DNA from: Bdellovibrionales bacterium
Lineage (GTDB): Bacteria; Bdellovibrionota; Bacteriovoracia; Bacteriovoracales; Bacteriovoracaceae
Assembly (NCBI GenBank): GCA_023250815.1
Contig: JAHEZZ010000005.1
Coordinates: forward strand, 1 to 36,803
Direction: 5' to 3'
DNA: 36,803 nucleotides
Part shown: piece by piece, positions 25,164 through 33,753 of the stretch
How positions within the stretch are numbered: position 1 is the first letter of the stretch
How the letters are laid out: each line of letters starts with the position of its first letter
Notes under the pieces: model-generated
Told to the model about the DNA's origin: nothing
Seen by the model: only the letters and a program-made list of their open reading frames with translations
The model's database searches: none
Translations under genes and position numbers: made by a program

Positions 25164-25946
25164 CTAAAATTGATAACGTAAAATTAAATACCCAGGAAGG
25201 AATGGCGCATAGGTATCCCAAATACCGTATGACCATCTAACAAAAACGGAACAAGGAATTTTGAATTGATCGTCCCACTGATTGACAACCACAGTACAAG
25301 ATGAATTATTGCGATCGAGTAAATCGACAATGGTCAACCAGTGAGGAATTCGACCTCCTGGATTTCGAACTAAGGCCAAAACTGGGGATCTTAAAATTTC
25401 TTCTCCACCTTCTCTTGTTCTTCTTGTTAAATTTTTAAATGATGACTTGGGCGTTAGACCACTTTCAATAGAATCTAAAAAAGCATCTGAGTTTTTTGAT
25501 TTAACTGAAATCCATTTACCAGTCGGACAATGAGATCTATTATTCTCAAAAATTTTATTTATTCCATCAAGCATTGTTTTAGGGCGAACACCTGGAGTGA
25601 CATCTCCTAAAAAATAATTGGAGTAACTTTCTGGGTGTGCCGCCAAATGGCAATATGAGTATAGTAAATTTGAAGCAGCGGTTTGCCCACATCTTCCCTC
25701 ATTGTTAAAAACTCCTTGTGATGATGGTTGAATAAAAGAAACAGTACCGTCTTTACAACGTCTAAGACTATTATTTCTTAAATCTAATTCATTTGAAACT
25801 GTATCTTTAACTTCAAGACAATTGTCAGTTATATAATCTCGAGCGCTACCAGGGTTTAGAGTGTCTTTATTTGACTCTGCATTTGAAACAGAACTTAAAA
25901 AAATAAAAAGCAATATAACCGCAGAGGAATAAACACGTACAACCAT
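25164..25946 (-). CDS. Secreted papain-like cysteine protease candidate (C39/papain-like fold)
   Basis: About 260 residues with an N-terminal signal peptide (VVRVYSSAVILLFIFLSSVSNA). Residues NEGRCGQTAASNLLYSY (Cys86) match the nucleophile region of papain/C39-type folds, where a Gly/Gln-flanked Cys starts the first helix. PGGRIPHWLTIVDLL (His202) and VNQWDDQ (Asn222/Asp225) follow at the spacing expected for the His and Asn/Asp members. Role could be protein processing or peptide degradation in the envelope or outside. The ATG at 25946 has AAGGG 8 bases upstream; a TTG at 25964 is the other in-frame start. It is likely a separate unit from the downstream 692-residue protein, since a 99-base gap lies between them. 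Confidence 0.65.
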   Translation of the reverse strand: MVVRVYSSAVILLFIFLSSVSNAESNKDTLNPGSARDYITDNCLEVKDTVSNELDLRNNSLRRCKDGTVSFIQPSSQGVFNNEGRCGQTAASNLLYSYCHLAAHPESYSNYFLGDVTPGVRPKTMLDGINKIFENNRSHCPTGKWISVKSKNSDAFLDSIESGLTPKSSFKNLTRRTREGGEEILRSPVLALVRNPGGRIPHWLTIVDLLDRNNSSCTVVVNQWDDQFKIPCSVFVRWSYGIWDTYAPFLPGYLILRYQF

Positions 25947-25992
25947 TAAAATATCCCTTAACAAGGCAATAGGGGATGTATAACTATTTGTG

Positions 25993-26050
25993 AGAGCTTC
26001 CTATAGGATTGAAAAAAATATGCGGAAGTGCTCTTTAAAAGGATGATGAG
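25993..26050. repeat. Intergenic hairpin followed by GATGAGTATAAT
   Basis: AGAGC-TTCC (25993-26001) pairs with GGAA-GT-GCTCT (26024-26034) with a two-base bulge. GATGATGAGTATAAT follows from 26042. The tail resembles that of the dispersed palindromes, though the stem does not; TATAAT could also be a -10 element. Confidence 0.35.
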
Positions 26051-26090
26051 TATAATAAAAATTTATTGACCAAATTATGCCGCATCTGTA

Positions 26091-26195
26091 GTGAATTTTA
26101 ATCGCAATCCAAAAACATCTTTTAAACTTTTTGTTTTTATTTACGCAATTTTTTTAGCTATTCTTTTCTTTTTTACCTCTTCATTGTCACTTTAA
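26091..26195 (+). CDS. Possible 34-residue single-pass membrane microprotein
   Basis: A GTG-started frame upstream of the LysR-type gene encodes a basic, polar start (NFNRNPKTSFK), one hydrophobic helix (LFVFIYAIFLAILFFFTSSLSL) and stop. No convincing ribosome binding site is present, and the base composition is like the intergenic DNA. It is listed only because a positively charged N-terminus plus a single helix is a typical microprotein form. Confidence 0.2.
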   Translation: MNFNRNPKTSFKLFVFIYAIFLAILFFFTSSLSL

Positions 26196-26257
26196 ATAAC
26201 CACATATATTAGAAGATCATCGTGCATATCTTGCATGGTTTTGAGAGGCCATATTTT

Positions 26258-27121
26258 ATGCGTAATTTTGCTGTTAATTCTGAAGACTGTGAACTTCTTT
26301 TGCTCTTTAATGAGCTTAAAAGTTTGGATAAAATTTCCAGTACCCTTAATAAAGACGCTTCCGTCGTTTCTCGCCAGCTCAAGTCGCTTGCTCTGCGAAC
26401 TAATACATTAGAAAAAATCGACGGCAGATGGCAGGTTTCTAAACTTGGAACAAGATTAATTTCTTGGGCAACAGATGCCATCGAGGATCAAAAATCATCA
26501 TTAAAGGGCAAAAAGAATATTAAAATCGCCACCACGAGAGAATTCGCCGCTCGTCTTTTAATACCGCAAATACGAACTTTAATCGGAGAAAAAGATGTCA
26601 GCGTTTCACTAATCTCTAGTGATGAGGGTGTCGAAAATTTACTTTTATCTGGCAAGGCGGATTTTGGATTTGATTGTGGCAGGCCAAATGATCCGGCAAT
26701 AGCTTTTAAAAAAATAGTCAAAGAAAGTTTTGTTTGTGTGGCCGCCCCAAAATTTGTCGCCAAACGAAAAGTTGCAAAGTTTCAAGATTTACAAATAGAT
26801 GATTGCCTTAAATTTATGCGAACAGAACTTTCGATGCTAGATTTAGAAATAGATACTGGTTGGTATTTTGGAATTTTTAGCGATATCGCTTCTCAAAGAG
26901 AGGCCGCCTTAATGGGTTTTGGTTGGGCAATTATCCCTTACTATGCAGTGGCAAGAGAAATTGAAAAAGATGAACTGGTAATTATACCTGGAAAAAAATT
27001 TGAAGAAGAAAATTATGGTGTATGGTGGGCCCGCTCTAAATCCAAACCGGAAGTTTTAGAAATAATTGAAAAGGCCAAAAATTGGCTCAAGACCCTTGAA
27101 GAAAAATTATTATTAAAATGA
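26258..27121 (+). CDS. LysR-type transcriptional regulator
   Basis: About 287 residues. A compact N-terminal winged HTH lies at about 5-70 (CELLLLFNELKSLDKISSTLNKDASVVSRQLKSL). It is shorter and more divergent than the usual LysR HTH but keeps the VSRQLKSL recognition helix. It is followed by a periplasmic-binding-protein-like effector domain from about 86 (NIKIATTREFAARLLIPQI, SGKADFGFDCGRPNDP, REAALMGFGWAIIPYYA). It would bind DNA as a tetramer and respond to a small molecule. The ATG at 26258 has GAGAGG 9 bases upstream and is preferred over GTG 26222. Its target promoter is unknown; the divergent region upstream holds the protease gene. Confidence 0.8.
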   Translation: MRNFAVNSEDCELLLLFNELKSLDKISSTLNKDASVVSRQLKSLALRTNTLEKIDGRWQVSKLGTRLISWATDAIEDQKSSLKGKKNIKIATTREFAARLLIPQIRTLIGEKDVSVSLISSDEGVENLLLSGKADFGFDCGRPNDPAIAFKKIVKESFVCVAAPKFVAKRKVAKFQDLQIDDCLKFMRTELSMLDLEIDTGWYFGIFSDIASQREAALMGFGWAIIPYYAVAREIEKDELVIIPGKKFEEENYGVWWARSKSKPEVLEIIEKAKNWLKTLEEKLLLK

Positions 27122-27178
27122 GACCTCGGTAAGACATATACCCTTTGCGCTTTTCTTTTCAAGCAAACCGCTACGGGA

Positions 27179-27211
27179 ATACCACTCGTAAATACTGAGT
27201 TTTTCGTACTA
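27179..27211 (-). repeat. Dispersed palindrome, reverse-oriented partial copy
   Basis: Read on the minus strand, CGAAAAACTCAG (27195-27206) is followed by a tail ending in GAGTGGTAT, like the right arm and tail at 35413-35436. The left arm is degenerate. It lies in the gap between the LysR-type gene and the small secreted protein gene. Confidence 0.45.
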
Positions 27212-27268
27212 AAAAACAACTGTAAATTTTTAATTCAAGTATTTAGAGGAGTTGACCGATAATAGTTT

Positions 27269-27856
27269 ATGTCAATTATAATTAAAATTTTTTGTTTAAT
27301 ATTTATTTTGAATGAAGCTTTCGCAAATGAATCTGATGATTGTGATCTAAATGATCCTCTTTGTCTTAATGCAATAGCGCTAAAGAACGCCGATAAAATT
27401 GGACGACCCTTGAATAAAAAAATGAAAGCAGATTCTTGTATAAGCAAAGTGGTGGGAGAAACAGTTTATCCGCCCTATACCGTTTGCTCACATAAAATGC
27501 ACAACTGGAAAGAATTAGTTGTTACCAAGAATAAAGAAGCTTGCTTAAGTTTTTGTAAAAATGACTCTCAAAAAATTACGCCTGTAGGGTTAGAGCTTCT
27601 TTCAGATGGACACACTCAGGGCGGGGCCACTTGCAAGACCTATAATGCGGGACAATTAATGAAAAAGGGATTTTTATGTCTTTTAGTTGTAGATGGAGAT
27701 GAAAACTACTCTATAGTGAAAGATACAGCTTTCTGCAAAAGTTATTGTCCTCAATCACTCGGTGAAGAAAAAAGAGATGGAAAAGAAATTGCTTCGCCCC
27801 CTGTTTCCAAGACAGTTGTTTCTCCTCCATCCTCTAGAGAAGGAACACCCAAATAG
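27269..27856 (+). CDS. Small secreted cysteine-rich protein
   Basis: 195 residues with an N-terminal signal peptide (IIIKIFCLIFILNEAFA, cleavage near residue 20). The mature region has about ten cysteines with spacings such as CDLNDPLC and CLSFC, suggesting a disulphide-bonded extracellular or periplasmic domain. The last 40 residues are Pro/Ser-rich and probably unstructured. I do not recognise the family. The distance from the only purine-rich site (AGAGGAG, 27245-27251) to the ATG is 17 bases, so the start may be weakly translated. Confidence 0.7.
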   Translation: MSIIIKIFCLIFILNEAFANESDDCDLNDPLCLNAIALKNADKIGRPLNKKMKADSCISKVVGETVYPPYTVCSHKMHNWKELVVTKNKEACLSFCKNDSQKITPVGLELLSDGHTQGGATCKTYNAGQLMKKGFLCLLVVDGDENYSIVKDTAFCKSYCPQSLGEEKRDGKEIASPPVSKTVVSPPSSREGTPK

Positions 27857-27888
27857 TATTAATTTTAAATATTATCTACTATCGGTAA

Positions 27889-27898
27889 AGGTTATAAC
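27889..27898. other. Short palindrome GGTTATAACC in the gap before the 120-residue secreted protein gene
   Basis: A 10-base perfect palindrome in the 137-base intergenic space between the two small secreted protein genes. Nothing else stands out in this gap except the ribosome binding site GGAGGG 5 bases before 27994. The palindrome may be an operator, or chance. Confidence 0.2.
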
Positions 27899-27993
27899 CT
27901 CATCATAATTCTTCTAAGGTAATTTTTATCTACAAGTTGTCGTCAATCTCTAAATTTTGCTATACCAACTCAACCTAAAAATGGAGGGTTTTT

Positions 27994-28356
27994 ATGAAAA
28001 GTTTATTGTTTCTTTCTGTAATGCTTCTTGCTTCTTCTTCTTTTGCTGATATTCCGCTTCCACCTGCACCAGTGGCGGAATCATCTGTCGATGTCAACGT
28101 TAGCGGTAAAGATGCCGTCGAACTTTATGATTCACTTAAAGTTGAAGTTTTACGTGGTTCTGCAATGAGAACTAAGAGCTCAACTTATAAAGTTTTTCGT
28201 TCAGGTTCTGGTGAAACTCAAATTGTTTGTGAAAAATTTATTGGTGGCCTACTAGGCCCCAATCCACATGCTACTGAGCAAAGCTATTGCAAAATTTCGA
28301 AATCAACGAATGGAAAACCATTGGCAAAATTTAGACCCGTTATTCGCATGGGTTAA
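27994..28356 (+). CDS. Small secreted protein, unknown
   Basis: 120 residues with a clear signal peptide (KSLLFLSVMLLASSSFA, cleavage near residue 18). The mature part is short, with two cysteines (VCEKF and YCKI) that could form one disulphide and a pattern of alternating beta strands. No family recognised. GGAGGG is well placed before the ATG. A strong intrinsic terminator follows within 30 bases (28385-28416), so it is the last gene of its transcript. Confidence 0.75.
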   Translation: MKSLLFLSVMLLASSSFADIPLPPAPVAESSVDVNVSGKDAVELYDSLKVEVLRGSAMRTKSSTYKVFRSGSGETQIVCEKFIGGLLGPNPHATEQSYCKISKSTNGKPLAKFRPVIRMG

Positions 28357-28384
28357 TTGGTTTTTTAGATGAGTAAAAAGAATG

Positions 28385-28416
28385 AAGGCCAAAAAGAAGT
28401 TTTTGGCCTTTTTCTT
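28385..28416 (+). terminator. Intrinsic terminator
   Basis: AAGGCCAAAAA (28385-28395), GAAG loop, and the exact complement (28400-28410) run into TTTCTT. It lies 29 bases after the stop of the small secreted protein. Confidence 0.85.
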
Positions 28417-28440
28417 GTAGGGCCATGCCGCTAGCTGTAC

Positions 28441-28480
28441 TGAGTTTTCTATGCAGAAAAACTCATACGTGAGGAGTATA
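28441..28480 (+). repeat. Dispersed palindrome, copy 2, merging into a ribosome binding site
   Basis: TGAGTTTTCT (28441-28450), ATGC loop, then AGAAAAACTCA (28455-28465, one extra A), tail ending GAGGAGTATA. The GAGGAG of the tail serves as the Shine-Dalgarno for the ATG at 28482. This places the element directly at the start of the membrane-protein pair. Confidence 0.65.
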
Positions 28481-28481
28481 T

Positions 28482-29576
28482 ATGATAAACCAGATGGCAA
28501 TACCACTCGCAGGATATTTCGATAAAATAAGAATTTTATTCCTTCAAAAAACACTTAAAAATGACACTTTAAAAAAAATATTTTGCAACCGCTCACTTCG
28601 ATTACTTTCATCTTTTATGGTAGTAACAATATTTAATTTGTTTTTTTCTTTATTTTTTCCATTGTGGGTTCTTTTAATTGGCCCAATAATTTATGGACTC
28701 CCTCACATTTATTCAAGTATTCGTTATCTTCACTATTCACTTGCAGATAAAAATCAAAAGACAGTAGGTGTTCAAGCATTTAATTTTCTAACTTCAATAT
28801 TTGCCGGTGTTTCTATCATACGTCTTTTAAGTGAAGTTCAAATTATAGATGGGGACTTCTTATCGAGTTCTTCAAATACATTAGAACTTCTGTCTTTTAT
28901 TATAACATTTTTAGGACTTGCTATTATTTATCGCAAATCATTAACTAAAGTTGTCTTTGCTTTAATTTTTATTATTCCTTTTCTTCTCTTGGCATGGTTA
29001 TCGCCAATTTGGATAATGGGAGTGTTAGTCCTATTACATAATATTATCGCATTCCTTTATTGGATTGTTGCCGCTAAAAATTCTTCAGAAAAAAAAGTGG
29101 CCTATTTTGCCACTTTAATTTTTATAATAATCTCTACTCTTATTTTTTTAGGAGTTTTTGATTCGGTTTATAAGCTATACACACCGGCCTCTGCATTAGC
29201 TTGGGCCGATATTGATTATTCTAAGCTTGGAAAAATGATTGTTCCCTGGTCTGCTAATTACATTACTTGGTTCCACTCTGTTGTCGCTTATGCTTTTGGA
29301 CAGTCTCTCCATTATTTTGTTTGGATGAAGGCCATTCCCGATCAACATCATTCTCATCAAGTTCCAACTAGTTTTCGCCAATGTTACCAAAAGTTGACTT
29401 TGGACTTTACTAAAAATCAACTGATGGTCATCGTTCTATCTCTTCTTGTAATGATTTTGGTTTGGACTTTTGTAAAACTTCCAATAGCTCGAGTCATTTA
29501 TTTTTCCCTTGCCGCCTATCATGGTTATATGGAAATGGCGGCACTTGCTCTTGTGACGATAAAGGCAGAAAAATGA
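28482..29576 (+). CDS. Polytopic membrane protein with intramembrane histidines
   Basis: 364 residues with eight or so predicted membrane helices and no signal peptide. Histidines lie in or beside helices: H75 and H84 (GLPHIYSSIRYLHY), H186 (LLHNII), H265 (WFHSVV), H277 (SLHYFVW), H289-H292 (QHHSH) and H347 (AYHGYM). This layout recalls non-heme iron or diiron membrane enzymes such as the Brp/Blh carotenoid-cleaving family or membrane desaturases/hydroxylases, but I cannot place it with certainty. It is the first of a coupled pair; the second gene's ATG overlaps its stop. It has a good GAGGAG ribosome binding site that comes from the palindrome just upstream. Confidence 0.7.
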   Translation: MINQMAIPLAGYFDKIRILFLQKTLKNDTLKKIFCNRSLRLLSSFMVVTIFNLFFSLFFPLWVLLIGPIIYGLPHIYSSIRYLHYSLADKNQKTVGVQAFNFLTSIFAGVSIIRLLSEVQIIDGDFLSSSSNTLELLSFIITFLGLAIIYRKSLTKVVFALIFIIPFLLLAWLSPIWIMGVLVLLHNIIAFLYWIVAAKNSSEKKVAYFATLIFIIISTLIFLGVFDSVYKLYTPASALAWADIDYSKLGKMIVPWSANYITWFHSVVAYAFGQSLHYFVWMKAIPDQHHSHQVPTSFRQCYQKLTLDFTKNQLMVIVLSLLVMILVWTFVKLPIARVIYFSLAAYHGYMEMAALALVTIKAEK

Positions 29577-30040
29577 ATTCATTATCTGTCGGCTGCTATA
29601 CTCCTGCTGGAGTATTCAAATATTTTTTTGCTCATGACTTAGTGGAAGCTGGTTGTCGAATTTCACTAGAAAGTGTCGCTGTTCAGATAGACTATCCAGC
29701 TTTTTCACATTATCTCTGGGTCTTTTTTTTAACTTGTTTACTTGAATCACCTTTTTATTATTTGGCACTAAAAAAACAACACCCTAAAATTCTAAAAGTT
29801 ATTTTAATTTTACTCACCTGTAATCTTGCCACTCATCCCATTGTTTATTTTTTATTGCCTTATTTAGGCCTCAAAGAAAACTTGCAGTATATTTATGTTT
29901 TAATTGGCGCTGAAATTTTCGCACCTTTAGTTGAGATTTTTTTAATTGTTCTATTTTTTAGGGCCAATAAAATTGGCGCTTCGGGCCTAATATTTATTGC
30001 CAATATTTTTTCTTGGTGGATAGGCGTATACCTAACCTAA
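29573..30040 (+). CDS. Small polytopic membrane protein
   Basis: 155 residues, four predicted helices (about HYLWVFFLTCLLESPFYYLAL, ILKVILILLTCNLATHPIVYFLL, YIYVLIGAEIFAPLVEIFLIVLFF and ASGLIFIANIFSWWIGVYL). The start is the ATG overlapping the previous stop (ATGA, 29573-29576), which is better than the in-frame ATG at 29462 inside the upstream gene. Conserved-looking Asn/Thr/His (CNLATHP) and Glu residues lie within helices. I do not recognise the family; coupling suggests it works with the histidine-bearing partner. Confidence 0.7.
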   Translation: MNSLSVGCYTPAGVFKYFFAHDLVEAGCRISLESVAVQIDYPAFSHYLWVFFLTCLLESPFYYLALKKQHPKILKVILILLTCNLATHPIVYFLLPYLGLKENLQYIYVLIGAEIFAPLVEIFLIVLFFRANKIGASGLIFIANIFSWWIGVYLT

Positions 30041-30055
30041 GAGATGAGGAGTATA

Positions 30056-33000
30056 TTAAAAGTAGGCAGTGCCTAGAAAAATTGATTTTTCTTGAACCCC
30101 AGGATCTTTTAAAAAAGGGGGTGAGGTTGAGTCGGTAAATATCCAAGTGTATCCAGATGAACTATATATATCGTCGGCAATACTCCAGGCATAAGAACAA
30201 ATTCCAGAAGGGGCCATAAAATACCCGCTACTTAAACTATAAGTGTATGAAGAAACGCAGCCTGGGCCAATGGCCCCTTTATAAAGAGATCCTGAGGGAC
30301 TTGACCAACTGGCCGTTGTTGTCACCTGGGTAGGTGAATCGACGCTGGCAATTGCTCGACATTGTGTTCCCACGCAAATGATGTCCCCTGTATTTAGTTC
30401 TGTATTAAAAGCGGTTGCAGCTCCCGTAAGAGTCGTGACATTGGCCATACTAAGAGTACCACTCAGTGAAGTTTGTGAACTGTCGTGACAAAAATTTTCA
30501 GTAGAAGTTCCACTATTCGTTATAATCGTTCCGTTGTAATCAGTTGGCATAGCATTACTTAAATAATTTTGACCGTAAGTATTTTTATAAAAACTTCGGC
30601 GGACAGTACTGCCGGAAGAATTAGTATATGCCAGACCTGCGATTGAACCATTAAAATAAGATAAATTGGAACCTAGAGATGAGACGGAATCGGTAATCAG
30701 TCCATTGTTGTTATAGACCAGTCCAGAAATTTTTCCCCCGGCAGCAGTAGAGGTATTCACAATTTGCAAATACCCTCTGGCGTCAACTTGATTAATAATT
30801 CCAGCGCTATTGTTAAAAGCGGTAACTCCGCTATAGAAATGAGTAGCAGTAGAATTAAATCCCACAGTCACTGAATTATACAGGAGTTCAAAGGCCGAAA
30901 TGCTGTTTAAAATAGTTCCTGAATTGCTATAGATCATTCCCGAAGTATAAAAACTTCCAGTCGCACCACTATTATCTATTTTTGATTCTAAAAGAAAAGA
31001 GCTGTAACTATTTTGAATAGTGCCGCTATTTAAATTAGCAATACCTGAAAGATACACGCTGTTACTTGTAATGTGTACATCAACAAATTTCATCAAATGC
31101 CCAAAACTCTCTACTTTATCAATAGTTCCTACATTGCTATCGGCGAGAATTGAGACATTTGGTGAGGAGGTAAGCGCCGAGGCAGCAAAATCAACAGTAA
31201 AACCTCCCAGCTTCAAATTTTTAATTACCGAACCAGAATTTAAGGAATCAAAAATAGATAACTTTGTTGTCGCCGCATTTCCGGTAAAACTAAGGCCGTA
31301 AATTCCACGATTATCACCATCTAAATGATAAACGCCGGAACTAAAAATAGGAGAAGATTTAGCTGAGGACCCTTCATAAACAATATCATTTTTTAAAATA
31401 TAGTAACTGCTGGTACTCATTGCCTCAAACTGGGTAATGGTACATACCCAATAAGGAGAAGCAGAAGTTCCCGCTCCTACTGCTGTTGTAAAAAGTCCCG
31501 AACATGGCCTTTTTAAATAAGGGACTTTATTTTCAATCGCCAGTTCAAAAGAAAGCCGGGGATAATCATAAGTATCATTGGCCGAAGCAAGTACCCACGT
31601 TTTTGTTCCGTCATTGGAATAATAGGTTGATCCAAAACTGCTAGAATAAATAGAATGCAATTTTAAATTGGCCTGAGTAGCATAGGTGCCACAACCTGCG
31701 GCCGCATTGCCATCCCAAGCTCCTGAGGTATTATTACTGCTGCTAAAATAGGAATTGCTGCCAACATTGGCGCAACCTGATGTGGCATTGCCTATTAATC
31801 CTCCAGCGTAAGCTCCATTCTCTTCTGACCAATCTAAATCAGAATCTCTTCTTTTAAAATCTATCAAAACAGCTGGCGCAATCGTTCGATGCATACTTGG
31901 AATACTTCCTAAAGAGCCAACAATACCGCCAATGTCTGCATATTTATCATAAATATTATTCCCTCTCAGTGTGCCCATAAAATAAGTATCTTCAATGGTA
32001 CTTCCCGATGGGCCCAAAAAACTTCCAATTATTCCGCCGATCATTTTATTGCCACTTAAATTTGCTCTGGCGGCAACTTTGGTGATTGTAGTTGTTGCAG
32101 TGGAAGATTTTCCCACGACTCCGCCAACACAGCTGTCGACGTTGCCACTCCTATCACTATCGACATAGGCCCTAACGCTTGACTCTGTTATATTAACCGA
32201 ACCATCGCTGATAGTTCCGATCAGTCCGCCTAGGTTAACTCCTCCATTAATCACAGCATAAGCATGAACTTGAGTAAAATTTAAATCTTGTTTAACTTCA
32301 CCTATCAATCCACCGACGTTATCCTCACCGTCTATTTTAGAATGCACAAAAATATTTTTAATCACTGAACTCGTTCCTCCAGCGGCCCCCGCAATACTTC
32401 CAATTTTTTGGCAATAAATGGGGGTAGAGCTATTGCTGTCGGTGCAGTTTATTTCCATTCGATCAATGGTTAAATTTTTAACTTCAGCATTGGCGGTCAT
32501 CTGCCTGAAAATTCCCAAAAAATTATTATTTGTAACTTTTAAATAAACATTAGAAATTTTGTGATTGGCCCCTTCAAAAACTGCGGCATAAGAATGACTA
32601 GGGTCAGTGGCAGAACCATGATTTTCTAAAGATGTGAAGGCATCGCCAATGGGTGTAAGAGCATTAGCTGTGCCTAAAAAATCTAAATCAGCTGCCAATC
32701 TAAAATGTTTATTAACAATGCTGGAAAAACCGCTTCCGCCGATTTGATTGAATTGAGTTTTATTGCAAAGAACATAGGGGCGTGAAGCAACTCCAGTTCC
32801 TCCAGAAAATTCCTGAGCAAGAGTTTTAGCAGTACGGGTACCGGACGAGCATATGTCGTTGTCGCTGACACTCAAAAATAATTGTGTCGTATAAGTAGAA
32901 GAGGAATAATTTGTATAAAATTTTGAGCCAGAGATAATATTGTTTAGGCCATTTCTAAAAAAATATTCCCTACCTGCCCCGTTATCCGTTTCACAGGCCC

Positions 33001-33751
33001 AGCGCCCATAAAAACCAGTGACTGAGGTGCTTAAGGGTATGGCCGAATTTCCTTGAGGTATATTAAGGGAGCTGCTGGCCATACTGTCGTCGGGAGCAGT
33101 AGTGCTACTTATTGACTGACAAGTGGATTCGATACTCCCAAAAGTATTATAGTTGCCTTCTTTTTGCATAAATTCTCTGAAGGCGACTTTGAATGAACCA
33201 AAATGTCCTTTATTTGAACGATCAGTTGAAGATGAACACTTACTTTGATCTCCGTAAGCACTGACACCGCTAATGTCGATACAGTTGACTATATTGGTAT
33301 CGGCAAATGAATAAACTCCCGAAATATTTTGATTGAGAGAAACTGGTGACCACATACCATTATTACAATTAGCATTTGAAAGAGTTAAAGAGACATTTAA
33401 ATTTGCCCCATTCAAATTAACTTCAGGGCCGTCAGCACATCTCACCACTCCCTCAAAATTTCCTGGGCCCTCCCAAGCGATCGCAAAAAATTTCCATTTA
33501 CCATTGCTCAGTGGAAGAATGGGGTCGTGAGCCCCGGCAGCAATTATTTTGCCAAAAGATTCAAAACCACCGGCGGTTTTTAACCCATAAAGCACGATCC
33601 CGCCGGCGCCTTTAGAGGTATCGATAATTTTATTTAAATTGAGACTAATGGCAGTACTCGTTACTTTTTCGTTTTTACCAGCGCAAGAAGAGAGCAAAAT
33701 AATTGCCAAAATATAAAAATAAGATTCTTTAAAAAATGCTAAGCTTTTCAT
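30056..33751 (-). CDS. Large GLUG-repeat lipoprotein, probable surface protein
   Basis: 1231 residues, with lipobox LLSSC at about residues 19-23 (Cys23). The body is rich in Ser/Thr/Asn/Gly and contains a GLUG-type repeat series from about 445 to 700 (for example DNVGGLIGE, VNLGGLIGT, CVGGVVGK, MIGGIIGS, IGGIVGS, AGGLIGN). This gives a beta-helix-like fold found in adhesins and surface proteins. Two similar modules with G-GT-x-PY-x-C-x(3)-FNQ or FEAM segments occur near 316-345 and 760-785. Anchoring to the outer membrane and contact with surfaces or prey/host is inferred. The SD (GAAGGG) lies in a small hairpin with the start codon nearby. It ends 15 bases after the convergent membrane-protein gene. 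Confidence 0.85.
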   Translation of the reverse strand: MKSLAFFKESYFYILAIILLSSCAGKNEKVTSTAISLNLNKIIDTSKGAGGIVLYGLKTAGGFESFGKIIAAGAHDPILPLSNGKWKFFAIAWEGPGNFEGVVRCADGPEVNLNGANLNVSLTLSNANCNNGMWSPVSLNQNISGVYSFADTNIVNCIDISGVSAYGDQSKCSSSTDRSNKGHFGSFKVAFREFMQKEGNYNTFGSIESTCQSISSTTAPDDSMASSSLNIPQGNSAIPLSTSVTGFYGRWACETDNGAGREYFFRNGLNNIISGSKFYTNYSSSTYTTQLFLSVSDNDICSSGTRTAKTLAQEFSGGTGVASRPYVLCNKTQFNQIGGSGFSSIVNKHFRLAADLDFLGTANALTPIGDAFTSLENHGSATDPSHSYAAVFEGANHKISNVYLKVTNNNFLGIFRQMTANAEVKNLTIDRMEINCTDSNSSTPIYCQKIGSIAGAAGGTSSVIKNIFVHSKIDGEDNVGGLIGEVKQDLNFTQVHAYAVINGGVNLGGLIGTISDGSVNITESSVRAYVDSDRSGNVDSCVGGVVGKSSTATTTITKVAARANLSGNKMIGGIIGSFLGPSGSTIEDTYFMGTLRGNNIYDKYADIGGIVGSLGSIPSMHRTIAPAVLIDFKRRDSDLDWSEENGAYAGGLIGNATSGCANVGSNSYFSSSNNTSGAWDGNAAAGCGTYATQANLKLHSIYSSSFGSTYYSNDGTKTWVLASANDTYDYPRLSFELAIENKVPYLKRPCSGLFTTAVGAGTSASPYWVCTITQFEAMSTSSYYILKNDIVYEGSSAKSSPIFSSGVYHLDGDNRGIYGLSFTGNAATTKLSIFDSLNSGSVIKNLKLGGFTVDFAASALTSSPNVSILADSNVGTIDKVESFGHLMKFVDVHITSNSVYLSGIANLNSGTIQNSYSSFLLESKIDNSGATGSFYTSGMIYSNSGTILNSISAFELLYNSVTVGFNSTATHFYSGVTAFNNSAGIINQVDARGYLQIVNTSTAAGGKISGLVYNNNGLITDSVSSLGSNLSYFNGSIAGLAYTNSSGSTVRRSFYKNTYGQNYLSNAMPTDYNGTIITNSGTSTENFCHDSSQTSLSGTLSMANVTTLTGAATAFNTELNTGDIICVGTQCRAIASVDSPTQVTTTASWSSPSGSLYKGAIGPGCVSSYTYSLSSGYFMAPSGICSYAWSIADDIYSSSGYTWIFTDSTSPPFLKDPGVQEKSIFLGTAYF

Positions 33752-33753
33752 AA

